A stretch of 64,000 nucleotides of DNA, taken from assembly GCF_040718835.1 (NCBI RefSeq), contig NZ_JBFEFG010000266.1, forward strand, positions 274,292 through 338,291, given 5' to 3'. Under the pieces are notes generated by a model, which saw only the letters and a list, made by a program, of their open reading frames with translations, ran no database searches and had not been told where the DNA came from. The translations under genes were made by a program, and so were the position numbers. Shown here piece by piece: positions 46,481 through 55,074 of the stretch (positions within the stretch are counted from its first letter, which is position 1; every line of letters begins with the position of its first letter). The DNA is from Bremerella sp. JC817. Its GTDB lineage: Bacteria > Planctomycetota > Planctomycetia > Pirellulales > Pirellulaceae.

Positions 46481-49400
46481 TGACTGGTAATGCAATGAAA
46501 AACAGTATCCTTCAAACGACCTGGATCGCAGCCCTGGTGCTGTGTGGCAGTTTGCTGGCAAGCAGCACGGTCAACGCCGCCGAGGCCTTTCCGGATGACA
46601 TCTGGCGACAGATCCCGGTCTATCATCACGGCCGCGTGAAGCCGATGGATGCGTATGCCCGCCAGGTCACCCAAAAGATCACCGACTTCAACAAGTCGAA
46701 GCCCAAGTTCAATCTGGTCGATTACTATACCGCTGAAGAGCTGAAGAGCCCTGAGCTGGCCGGCGCGCTGGAGATTTTCCCTGAAGGCAAAGAACGCAAG
46801 TTCACGCCTAGCCAGTTGCTTTACGATTGGCTGGTCCGTCCCGAGAAGTGGGAACGCGTTCCGTTCATCTACCTCGGCCGGGAAGACGTTCGCAAGGAAC
46901 TCGATCTGCCGATCAACAGTCCCAACAGCATCAAGCTGAACTTCGTTTCGCCGCACGAGATTGCGACGTCGGTCAAGCTTCGGGAATACCTGCTTGGTAT
47001 GAACAAGCGGCGAGAGGAACAAAAGACACCCGGCGATCTCGTTGAGACCGCCATGGATACGCACATCTGGCGAGAACTGCTGTTCCGCTACGGAGTATTC
47101 CGGGAAGTGACGCTTGATCCGCTGAAGGACATCGTCTCGACCGGCCCACTGCCTGCCCCAGGTCATCGTGATCGTTTCGTTGGACAGGTCTATGTTGCTG
47201 GTAAGCTTATCTTTGGCGAGCCTGGCGAAGAACGTACTCTGCGTGATCAGTTAGAAACGCTGCAGCAGTTTGGTGGCGCGCATCCATTGAGTGTTGCGTC
47301 GAAGGAACTGCTTGAATCGTACGACGAGCTGTTTCAGTTATCGCGAGATGCCTGGGTTAATCCGGTCGATTTGTTGGCAGATGAGTCACCAGAGATTTTT
47401 CTTCCCGAACATCCACCGACCGTCGAGGAAGCCGAGCCGGTCGTTCAGCGTTTTCAGGATGCGGCCAATAACCTGGCCGACATCCTCGAGCAGCAGCGTG
47501 ACAATGTCAACGACAGCACCACGCTAAGCGACGACGAGTATGACAACATCAAGCCGATGTTTCAGTCGATGCTGGTTCGCGTGAGAGATCTGGAACACAT
47601 GGCGTTGGAAACCCACTTGGGGCTCTATGAAAACGCCAACGCCGCCTCGAATAATTCGTCGACAGCTATGGATCGCAGCGGGAATCACTTGCAGATCGTG
47701 CCTTCGCTCAACCCTTTCGCGCTGAGCAAGTCGCGTGACCCGAAAGACCTGTCGCAGCCATGGCTTGGCTTGACGACCGTGCTGTATGGTTCCGATGCGG
47801 TGCTCAGCAAATACGACATGTCGCTCATCAAAGCGGTACGTGCCAATTGGAAGGCAACCAAGCAGGCCTATCTGGAAGGCAAAGACGTTCGTACTCCGAT
47901 GGAAAAGCTGTCGCAGAGCCTGCAACGTCTGGGCGATGTCGATACCGAACAACGCGTGGCCGTGTTGGAAGAAACAATTGGGGCCGACCAGCGCGATCCA
48001 GGCATCCTCGCCTATACCGCGTATCCGCCGGCCGGAAGCTATCGAATCGCGACCGAAGTTCGTTACAACACGATGGACCCATTCATGTACGCCTGGGTCT
48101 TCACGTTCATCGCGACCATCGGTTTTGGTCTGGCTTTCGCCGTGATGCGTAAGCCAATGTTCTGGACCGGCGTGCTGTTCTTGGTGCTGGGCATCATCTG
48201 GTCGAGCTATGGCTTCTACATGCGAGTCGTCGTGACTGGTTGGGCACCAGTGACCAACATGTACGAAACGGTCATCTTCGTGCCGTGGGTTGTCTGCACG
48301 TTAGGCCTGGTGTTCCTGATTTTGCCACTGATCGAACGAGGTCGCTTGGGTGCCTGGCGTGCGACGGCGATTCCTTACACCTGGGAAGCCGCTCCGCTGG
48401 AACGTAGCCAACTCGAGATGTTCGCACCGAGCGTCTGGAGCATCTTCAATTGGTGCTCAACGTTGATTCGTGTTCCGGTGATGATCGGCATGTTCAATTT
48501 CATGACGATGCAGCCGGTCTACGATGGTAATCGCCCGATCATCAACCTGACCGACTTCTGGGAACAGTCGAGTGCGCATGGTCCGATCTATGCATCGATC
48601 TTCTTTCTGGTGAAAGTCTTAGTGCTCGCCTTGAGCTTGTGGTACATCCCGCGTCTGCTGGTAGCTGCCGTGGCTTTGCCGCTGTTCTGCGTGTACGACT
48701 GGTTTGCCGTCGATAAGAACCTGGGCGATCGGTTCTCGAAGACCTATCAGCGAAACTACTACGGTCTGGCCGCCGCCGCGTGCGGAACGTTTTTGCTATG
48801 TGTGGCTTCGATTGCTCCGATTGTCGACACCGGTTCTTCCCGCGTGCTCAATACCGAGTTCTCGCCGCTTCAGCCGGTGCTTCGCTCGAACGTCTGGCTG
48901 ACCATTCACGTGCTGACCATCGTCGCCAGCTACGGGGCAGGGATCCTGGCATGGGGCCTTGGTTGGTTGGCCCTGGGCTATTACATGTTCGGCAAGTATC
49001 GTGCTCCGGTCATGGCCAGCCCGCTGAATGAAGGCCTGGCACCTGCCCATGCTCATGGACCGCAGATGAGCTATCGTCCGCCGGAAGAATGCTTCACGCT
49101 CGGACAGCAATGTTACCGAGCGATCCAGGTCGCCGTGCTTTTGCTGGCTACGGGAACGATTCTGGGTGGTATCTGGGCAGACGTTTCCTGGGGCCGTTTC
49201 TGGGGCTGGGATCCGAAGGAAGTCTGGGCGTTGGTGACGCTGTTGATCTATGTCGCGATCCTGCATGCCCGGTTCGCCGGCTGGTTCAACAACTTCGGCC
49301 TGGTCGTGGGAACGATCATCGGCTTCTCGGCGATCGTCGGAAGTTGGTACGGGGTGAACTTCCTGTTGCCGCTGTTCAAAGGTGGCGACGCCGTTGGTCT

Positions 49401-49605
49401 GCACTCGTACGGCAGTGGCGGTAAGGGAAGTGAAATCATGGTGATGGGTTTCGTCGCTGCCAACTGGGTCGGTTTGGGACTAGTCGCATTGCGATTCCAG
49501 CTATCCAAGCTGTCAGTGGTCGACGACAACGAGATCAAAGAAGTGGTCATCAAGACCGACCTGCCAGAGCCGAAGGACGACACCGGGCTGGCGAACGCCC
49601 CGTAG
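46480..49605 (+). CDS. CcsA/ResC-like cytochrome c assembly protein with N-terminal extension
   Basis: 1041 residues. A signal sequence or first helix (about 8-30, ending VNAAEA) precedes a large soluble region to about 530. After that come many membrane helices. WGRFWGWDPKEVWALVTLL (about 903-921) is the tryptophan-rich heme-handling WWD motif of CcsA, and LTIHVLTIVASYGAGILAWG is typical of the family. CcsA exports heme and attaches it to CxxCH apocytochromes together with ResB, its overlapping neighbour. An alternative start is the ATG at 46495. The N-terminal extension is not in classical CcsA, but planctomycetes often have long versions. Confidence 0.9.
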   Translation: MTGNAMKNSILQTTWIAALVLCGSLLASSTVNAAEAFPDDIWRQIPVYHHGRVKPMDAYARQVTQKITDFNKSKPKFNLVDYYTAEELKSPELAGALEIFPEGKERKFTPSQLLYDWLVRPEKWERVPFIYLGREDVRKELDLPINSPNSIKLNFVSPHEIATSVKLREYLLGMNKRREEQKTPGDLVETAMDTHIWRELLFRYGVFREVTLDPLKDIVSTGPLPAPGHRDRFVGQVYVAGKLIFGEPGEERTLRDQLETLQQFGGAHPLSVASKELLESYDELFQLSRDAWVNPVDLLADESPEIFLPEHPPTVEEAEPVVQRFQDAANNLADILEQQRDNVNDSTTLSDDEYDNIKPMFQSMLVRVRDLEHMALETHLGLYENANAASNNSSTAMDRSGNHLQIVPSLNPFALSKSRDPKDLSQPWLGLTTVLYGSDAVLSKYDMSLIKAVRANWKATKQAYLEGKDVRTPMEKLSQSLQRLGDVDTEQRVAVLEETIGADQRDPGILAYTAYPPAGSYRIATEVRYNTMDPFMYAWVFTFIATIGFGLAFAVMRKPMFWTGVLFLVLGIIWSSYGFYMRVVVTGWAPVTNMYETVIFVPWVVCTLGLVFLILPLIERGRLGAWRATAIPYTWEAAPLERSQLEMFAPSVWSIFNWCSTLIRVPVMIGMFNFMTMQPVYDGNRPIINLTDFWEQSSAHGPIYASIFFLVKVLVLALSLWYIPRLLVAAVALPLFCVYDWFAVDKNLGDRFSKTYQRNYYGLAAAACGTFLLCVASIAPIVDTGSSRVLNTEFSPLQPVLRSNVWLTIHVLTIVASYGAGILAWGLGWLALGYYMFGKYRAPVMASPLNEGLAPAHAHGPQMSYRPPEECFTLGQQCYRAIQVAVLLLATGTILGGIWADVSWGRFWGWDPKEVWALVTLLIYVAILHARFAGWFNNFGLVVGTIIGFSAIVGSWYGVNFLLPLFKGGDAVGLHSYGSGGKGSEIMVMGFVAANWVGLGLVALRFQLSKLSVVDDNEIKEVVIKTDLPEPKDDTGLANAP

Positions 49606-49620
49606 CCTTCGTTCACGAGA

Positions 49621-49644
49621 CGCCAGGGGAATTCGCCCCTGGCG
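49621..49644. terminator. Short hairpin between convergent genes
   Basis: CGCCAGGGG and CCCCTGGCG, 9 bp with an AATTCG loop, 15 bases after the CcsA-like stop. It may act as a bidirectional terminator together with the larger dyad that follows. Confidence 0.55.
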
Positions 49645-49660
49645 AATGGCAAGAACAACG

Positions 49661-49723
49661 AGAGCCCCAGCGGAGCGACATCAGCCAAGATTCGGCCAGC
49701 AGGTGTCGCCCCGCTGGGGCTCT
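49661..49723. repeat. Long imperfect inverted repeat, REP-like
   Basis: Two 20-base arms (AGAGCCCCAGCGGAGCGACA and TGTCGCCCCGCTGGGGCTCT) pair with a single mismatch around a 23-base loop. The element fills the gap between two convergent genes, as repetitive extragenic palindromes do. A related GAGCCCCGGAGGGGCGGAC sequence occurs near 26776 between gatA and gatB. Confidence 0.65.
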
Positions 49724-49739
49724 TACTATACGCGAACGA

Positions 49740-50978
49740 CTATCGCCGTGTACCGCTAGGCTGTTCGGCCAACATCGGCACTGTGAACCAGCGAGCCCAG
49801 TCGACCGACGGCTGTGAGGCGGGAATGGTCGACGAGTTGTTGTCGTGGAAGACGCTCACCAGGTTGGTCGCCGGCAGGCGTTCGACTTCGCTTTCCAGTA
49901 CCAGCGGTTGTTCCAGACCGGCCAACATCGTTCCGACCGGCATGTCGGTCATGTCATAACTGCAGAGCCCGGTCAGCTTCATGCGGCCATGATCAAGCTC
50001 GAAACCGATCGCCATCTTGTGATAGGCCACCATGTCTTGCTGATGAAAGGTTGGTACCACGCGAACCTTGAGGTGCTCGATGGCCCGGTCGACCATGCTG
50101 CGGGAAAGCCAGCCGTTGTATGACCAGATCCCGCCACGTCCCTCGATGAAAGCGTTGTCGCGAATGACGACGCGTTGGAAGTGCAGTTCGGCACTGCCGG
50201 AGCCAAGCTGCTGATTGCTGGCGAGCGCCGTCTGCAGATCGATTTGCTCGAACTTCCCGGCCAACTCCAAGTGGGGCGTCGGATGGTTCAGTTCCATCGT
50301 GATCTGCCCAGCAAACCGAGCATCGGGACCCAGCCCAGCCAGGTCAGGCAAGGCTTCGCGTAGTGGATAGGTATCGATTGGCTTCTCGAAAGTAGTCGCG
50401 AGAAACACCTTCCAGTGCTGCGGATGCGACGTGTCGAGATTCGCGACCAGCGGCGGAGCATCGATCTCGTTGCCGACGAGCATGCTGCTGGTGAGTGCCG
50501 GCTGAGCATGAGGATGATGCTTCACATCAAGCTGATGAAACGTCGGAAGAGAGCTGTCGCGGAAGCGAATGGTGCCGACGCAAAGTCGCAAGGAATGTCC
50601 GCCGGAACGATCAAGCAGGATGCCTTCCTGCAGCGTTTCCCAGAGGCGGACTCGAGAGGTGAAGTCGACCTCGGCTTCGTCGGCCGAAAGCTGCCAGGTA
50701 TCGTCGACCAACTCCGCTTTCAGAACCGGAATGGTCACCGCATCGGTGCCGGCCCTTTCCAGGCGAACGTCTTCAAAGACCCACTTCGAGGGCTTGGGGT
50801 TATAGTACTTCGTGATCTGGCACTTCAGGCCGATCAGATCGGTCAAGCGCGCTTCGACCGAATCGACGCTCCACGCAGACTGGCGATACATGATCCAACT
50901 GAGCGTACAAATTGTCGGCAAGACGCATCCCAGCAGGAATGCGAACCGGCAAAGCAGGCGTCTGGTTGATTCATGCAT
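49740..50978 (-). CDS. Uncharacterised membrane-anchored protein
   Basis: About 412 residues from the ATG at 50978 (the ATG at 50987 adds three). An N-terminal hydrophobic segment (LLCRFAFLLGCVLPTICTLS) anchors a long beta-rich region with repeated strand patterns (VLKAELVDDTWQLSADEAEV, ITMELNHPTPHLELAGKFEQ) like AsmA-type or lipid-transfer barrels. It carries no catalytic motif that I can name. It is transcribed in the same direction as aroC and 46 bases downstream of its stop, so the two may share a transcript. Confidence 0.7.
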   Translation of the reverse strand: MHESTRRLLCRFAFLLGCVLPTICTLSWIMYRQSAWSVDSVEARLTDLIGLKCQITKYYNPKPSKWVFEDVRLERAGTDAVTIPVLKAELVDDTWQLSADEAEVDFTSRVRLWETLQEGILLDRSGGHSLRLCVGTIRFRDSSLPTFHQLDVKHHPHAQPALTSSMLVGNEIDAPPLVANLDTSHPQHWKVFLATTFEKPIDTYPLREALPDLAGLGPDARFAGQITMELNHPTPHLELAGKFEQIDLQTALASNQQLGSGSAELHFQRVVIRDNAFIEGRGGIWSYNGWLSRSMVDRAIEHLKVRVVPTFHQQDMVAYHKMAIGFELDHGRMKLTGLCSYDMTDMPVGTMLAGLEQPLVLESEVERLPATNLVSVFHDNNSSTIPASQPSVDWARWFTVPMLAEQPSGTRR

Positions 50979-51023
50979 GCCGAACATCCTTGCTTGGCGT
51001 GCGAATACGTTGTGGGCCGCGGA

Positions 51024-52169
51024 TTAACGCTTCCGAGCCATCTCTTGAAACAGTTGGTAACGGGCCTTCATTTCCTCGAGGCTGTCACCACCGAACTTGT
51101 CGACCATGGCCACCGCGATCTCGAAAGCAACGACGCTTTCGACAATCACACTGGCGGCTGAAACCGCACAGACATCGCTACGTTCGTACGACGCGGCGTC
51201 GGTCTCTTTGGTTTCCAGATTGACCGATTCCAGCGGCTTTCGCAGCGTGCTGATCGGCTTCTTAGCGGCACGCACCACGATCGTTTGACCGTTGGTCATA
51301 CCTGCTTCCAGGCCACCGGCGTTGTTGGTCGGCCGTGTGTAGCCCAGGCTGGGTGAATCTTGTTGCGAGGCGTCGTAGTGGATCGGATCGTGAACCTGCG
51401 AGCCTGGCAGACGTGCTGCCTCGAAGCCCATGCCGATCTCGACACCCTTGATCGCTTGAACGGCCATGACCGCTTGAGCCAGCTTGCCGTCGAGTTTGCG
51501 TTCCCACTGGGCATGTGTACCCAAACCGAACGGGGCCCCCACGACGCGCACTTCGACAATTCCGCCGAGCGTATCGCCCGCCTTGCCGGTCTTGTCGATC
51601 AGTTCTTTGAACTGCGGATCTTGTTCTGGGTTGAGCGAGTAGATAATGCTCTCGTCTCGCTTGGTAATCATCGCATCGACATCGTCGACGTTCTTGGGAC
51701 GATCGATCGCGACGCCACCCAGTTCGTCCACGAAACCGTAGACCTGGATGCCGAACTCGGCGAGCAGTTGTTTGGCCAACGCACCGGTTGCCACGCGAAC
51801 CGCCGTTTCACGAGCACTGGCACGTTCGAGAATGGCCCGGATCGGACCGAGGTACTTGATCGCACCGGTCAGGTCGCCGTGGCCAGGACGCGGACGAGGA
51901 AGATCGTCCAGGCGTTCCAGTTTATAGTCGCGATTGATCACTTGCAGAGCGATTGGGCTGCCGAGCGTCAGGCCTTTCCAGATCCCGGTCATGACCTCGA
52001 CCTTGTCGGTCTCGATCCGCTGTCGACCGCCGCGGCCATACCCGCCCTGGCGTCGAGCCAGCTCGCGATTGATGGGTTCTTCGTCGATCGAAAGTCCGGC
52101 CGGGAAGCCGTCGATCATGGCGAGAAGGGTTTTACCGTGGGATTCGCCCGCTGTCCAATAACGCAACAT
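51024..52169 (-). CDS. aroC: Chorismate synthase
   Basis: 381 residues from the ATG at 52169 (MLRYWTAGESHGK). GESHGK, RRQGGYGRGGRQRIETD and RASARETAVRVATGALA are the diagnostic FMN- and EPSP-binding motifs. It makes chorismate from EPSP with reduced FMN. Readings from 52325 add 52 residues without family support. The divergent gene at 52376 lies about 200 bases away. Confidence 0.97.
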   Translation of the reverse strand: MLRYWTAGESHGKTLLAMIDGFPAGLSIDEEPINRELARRQGGYGRGGRQRIETDKVEVMTGIWKGLTLGSPIALQVINRDYKLERLDDLPRPRPGHGDLTGAIKYLGPIRAILERASARETAVRVATGALAKQLLAEFGIQVYGFVDELGGVAIDRPKNVDDVDAMITKRDESIIYSLNPEQDPQFKELIDKTGKAGDTLGGIVEVRVVGAPFGLGTHAQWERKLDGKLAQAVMAVQAIKGVEIGMGFEAARLPGSQVHDPIHYDASQQDSPSLGYTRPTNNAGGLEAGMTNGQTIVVRAAKKPISTLRKPLESVNLETKETDAASYERSDVCAVSAASVIVESVVAFEIAVAMVDKFGGDSLEEMKARYQLFQEMARKR

Positions 52170-52375
52170 TATGCAAAATAAAGACTTTGGTCCTGAGCTG
52201 GTCTCCTTCAGAGCCTTCGTTGGAAGGGCTGAAATCGGATAGACTACCCCAGGTACCGAGGTTAAGTGCAAACCGATCTTCGATTCTAACCGCAACCCCG
52301 ATCGGCAGATAGATCGGTTAGGCAAAACAGTCGGCCCGGCAATCCTCTCTCAGGAAATCAGGAAGCGAGTCCCCA

Positions 52376-53401
52376 TTGCGATCGATTTTTCGCCGATATT
52401 GGTTTCTCGCCGCGCTGCTACTGGTTGTGGTATCAGGGTTTACGTTCTCCCCGAACCTTCGCGTTCTGCCCGAGCTGAAGCTGCTTCGCAATACGATCGT
52501 GGTGACGGTTTTGTTCCTGATGGCATTCCCGCTGGCGTTTGGCGACCTGCATAAGGCGGTTCAACGCCCCAAGGCGGCGATGCTAGCCACATTTATCAAT
52601 GCCGGTCTGTTGCCGGTCTTCGCCTGGATCGTTTCGCTACTGACCTTCGGCGACTTCGCCATCGGCATCAACTTGATGGCCGCGATCCCCTGCACACTGG
52701 CCTCCGCGGCGGTTTGGACACGGAGGGCAGGGGGGAACGACTCGGTCGCCTTGATCGTGACGATCGTGACCAATTCGCTTTGCTTTCTGATCACTCCGTT
52801 CTGGCTGCTCTGGACCACAGGCAGTCAGATCACGATTACAGTTTGGCCAGATGAAGCGTCCGGCGGGCTTTCACTCGTTTCGATGATGACTTCGCTGCTG
52901 CTGTTGGTGATGCTGCCGATGCTGGCCGGACAACTTGCCCGGCTGATCCCGTACGCAGGCCATTGGGCGACACGAAACAAGTTCACCCTCGGAATCTTCG
53001 CCCAGCTTGGTGTTCTATGCATGGTGCTGCTGGGATGCATCAGTTGTGGCCTGAAACTCCGTAATTTACCGACCGATCAGATGCCGACAATTCTGTCGTT
53101 CGCGGTGATGATGGTCCTGGTTTTGGGACTTCATTTCGGAACGCTGCTGCTGGGGATCGGTGTCTCGCGGCAGCTTCGGTTGCCACGCCAGGAAGAGATT
53201 GCCATCGCATTCGCCGGGAGCCAGAAAACGTTGATGATCGGCCTGGCAATCGCCACCGAGTTCTACACCGCCAATCCCCTGGCGATCTTGCCGATGGTGA
53301 CCTATCACGTCGGCCAACTGCTTCTCGATACAGCTGTCGCCGAAAGCTACATCGCCGCCGAAATCGAAAAGATTGAGTCTTCGCCTGGCGAGAGCGAATG
53401 A
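52376..53401 (+). CDS. Bile acid:sodium symporter-family membrane protein
   Basis: 341 residues from a TTG start, with AGGAAG about 10 bases upstream and no nearby ATG in frame at the N-terminus. About ten hydrophobic helices are seen. IPCTLASAAVWTRRAGGNDSVALIVT and GSQKTLMIGLAIATEF match the two crossover motifs of the SBF/BASS (P7-type) family. It probably takes up an organic anion with sodium; the substrate is unknown. The gap to the tRNA gene (53402-53597) holds no other gene. Confidence 0.82.
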   Translation: MRSIFRRYWFLAALLLVVVSGFTFSPNLRVLPELKLLRNTIVVTVLFLMAFPLAFGDLHKAVQRPKAAMLATFINAGLLPVFAWIVSLLTFGDFAIGINLMAAIPCTLASAAVWTRRAGGNDSVALIVTIVTNSLCFLITPFWLLWTTGSQITITVWPDEASGGLSLVSMMTSLLLLVMLPMLAGQLARLIPYAGHWATRNKFTLGIFAQLGVLCMVLLGCISCGLKLRNLPTDQMPTILSFAVMMVLVLGLHFGTLLLGIGVSRQLRLPRQEEIAIAFAGSQKTLMIGLAIATEFYTANPLAILPMVTYHVGQLLLDTAVAESYIAAEIEKIESSPGESE

Positions 53402-53597
53402 AAAGAACGCCGAGCCTGAACCCGCCCACCGCCGATTGTGTCTGACGAGTTGGATGAAGATTCAAACCAGGTAATCTTGAAGGGCCAGACGGCCCCTAGA
53501 CAGAGGCGAAAAACCGTTATAACTTGGTTAAGTCTCTTTTGGTTCCCTTGGCTATTGCTTTTGCAGCCAGTCAACCGATACCAAACAGCACCACCAC

Positions 53598-53670
53598 GCC
53601 CCCTTCGTCTAGTGGCCCAGGACGTCGGGTTCTCAGCCCGAAAACAGGGGTTCGACTCCCCTAGGGGGTG
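53598..53670 (+). tRNA. tRNA-Glu (anticodon CTC)
   Basis: All four arms can be drawn. The acceptor GCCCCCT pairs with AGGGGGT (one G-U), the anticodon stem TCGGG pairs with CCCGA around the loop TTCTCAG, and the T arm is AGGGG-TTCGACT-CCCCT. The body closely resembles bacterial tRNA-Glu. The discriminator is G73 and CCA is not encoded. The anticodon CTC reads GAG codons. The 3' half is also the end of an integrase gene on the other strand, which marks it as an island insertion site. Confidence 0.93.
53633..53670. other. Attachment site of the island within tRNA-Glu (one end)
   Basis: From the anticodon loop to the 3' end the tRNA sequence doubles as the last 12 codons of the integrase. Tyrosine recombinases commonly recombine in this part of a tRNA. 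A second copy of the tRNA 3' segment, expected at the island's other end, is not in the window. Confidence 0.6.
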
Positions 53671-54931
53671 CTAGCCCGTCCAGCGTGCTCTCGCATTGAG
53701 CAGTGTCTGGCGGCAGAATAGCCCGGTCTTTCCGGGCTTTTTTTGTTTCTTGCGAGTCGCTGCTTACTTCAGCGGCTACCGACTGCGTCGGATTCTGCGT
53801 TATCAGTGCGTCGGATTTTGCGTCGCTTTTGATAGCCTGGGAAAAATGCTCGTCGGTCACCTGCAGATAGTGTTTCCGCGCAACGCTGACTGAGTTCCCG
53901 AGCCACTTACAGACGACATGCTCGGGAAAGGTCGCTGTGAGTTCGGTCTCGCGACTCGATCGTAGATTCTGAAACAGCTTTGGCCAGGGATCGACCTTTG
54001 CCCGATCTATGAACCGCTCGAATTGGGTTCGGAGATTGGACCCCTTGTCTCGGTACCTTGTGATAAAGAATTCCTGGCCATCCTCCGCTTCGTGATAGAC
54101 AGCATTCAGGTAGGGTTTCAACTCCGGAAATAGTGGAATTACCCGTTGATCGCCGCCTGGGTGGTGGGCCGTCTTTGGACTACGAACGGTGATTCGTTCC
54201 TTCTCCCAGTCGACATCACCGAAACGCAACAGCAACGTTTCAGAAGGTGTCCGCAGGCCGCCGAAGCGTGCTAGGGCAACGATTAACTTCCATTGATTAT
54301 CTGGGCACTCGGCTAGGATTTTGTAAACATTTGATTTGGGAACGAAGTACTCCCTGGTGCTATTCACCTGCGCCGGCGTTGCTAAATCAGCGAACGGGTT
54401 TTCCGACAGGTATCGCTTACGGACTGCAGCACGAAAGAACTGCTTGGCCCGTTTGACTTCCCGCGAGACGGTTGCAGCCGATAGAGTTTTGAGAAGGGAC
54501 TCTCGCCACTGGTCTGCATCGCCAGGGGAAATGTCCTTCAGCTTCTTTTGGGCTCCGAAGTGATTTACCAAGTGGTCGCGAGTGACGTTGTAATTCCGTT
54601 TCGTATTGGGCTTCAAGTTGGCTCGGCCGACGATATACCCATCCAAGAACTCTTCCAAGTTGGGCACGACAAAATTCTCACGTGGCTCAATCAGTCCCTT
54701 ATCGGCCAACTTCTTAGCCAGTCGATTGTCGATGTTGGCCACCCAAAGGGCGGTTTCTGAGTCCAGACCTAGTCCAGTTTTTTGAGCAACAACTAGGTGT
54801 TCCACACGGATCTTAATCGTCGCTGCGGTCTTTTTGGGAATCTTCCCCAAGTAAATCGTCCTTCGTTCTTCGCTCGAATCGACGTATTGGATCTTTCGGT
54901 TTCCGTTTTTGTCGGTGCTTAAAGACGCCAT
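53633..54931 (-). CDS. Tyrosine recombinase (island integrase)
   Basis: 432 residues. A SAM-like N-terminal DNA-binding region (about 90-180: LEEFLDGYIVGRANLKPNTK) precedes the catalytic domain. The first catalytic Arg lies in FGGLRTPSETLLLRFGDVDW, the second in LFQNLRSSRETEL (the usual His of HxxR is replaced), and WLGNSVSVARKHYLQV carries the final His and nucleophile Tyr. The C-terminal PPRGVEPLFSG is encoded by the tRNA-Glu 3' half, as in many planctomycete integrases. It should catalyse integration and excision at that tRNA. Confidence 0.93.
   Translation of the reverse strand: MASLSTDKNGNRKIQYVDSSEERRTIYLGKIPKKTAATIKIRVEHLVVAQKTGLGLDSETALWVANIDNRLAKKLADKGLIEPRENFVVPNLEEFLDGYIVGRANLKPNTKRNYNVTRDHLVNHFGAQKKLKDISPGDADQWRESLLKTLSAATVSREVKRAKQFFRAAVRKRYLSENPFADLATPAQVNSTREYFVPKSNVYKILAECPDNQWKLIVALARFGGLRTPSETLLLRFGDVDWEKERITVRSPKTAHHPGGDQRVIPLFPELKPYLNAVYHEAEDGQEFFITRYRDKGSNLRTQFERFIDRAKVDPWPKLFQNLRSSRETELTATFPEHVVCKWLGNSVSVARKHYLQVTDEHFSQAIKSDAKSDALITQNPTQSVAAEVSSDSQETKKARKDRAILPPDTAQCESTLDGLAPPRGVEPLFSG
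53720..53744 (+). terminator. Intrinsic terminator after tRNA-Glu, inside integrase gene
   Basis: AGCCCGG and CCGGGCT enclose TCTTT, followed by a T run. It is oriented to stop transcription from the tRNA, and it lies in the island, within the 3' coding part of the integrase, so the island brought it. Confidence 0.85.
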
Positions 54932-55074
54932 TTGTTCAAATCTCCGTTGGTTGCTGATATATGCGATTGTATGCCGCTTGGTGCGGGCTAGCTAGTCAAA
55001 TTTCGTTCTTGGGTTCCGAGTGGAAGGATAGACGCATTCGTGAAATGTCACCGGCATCGAAGGTTAGTATTCGC

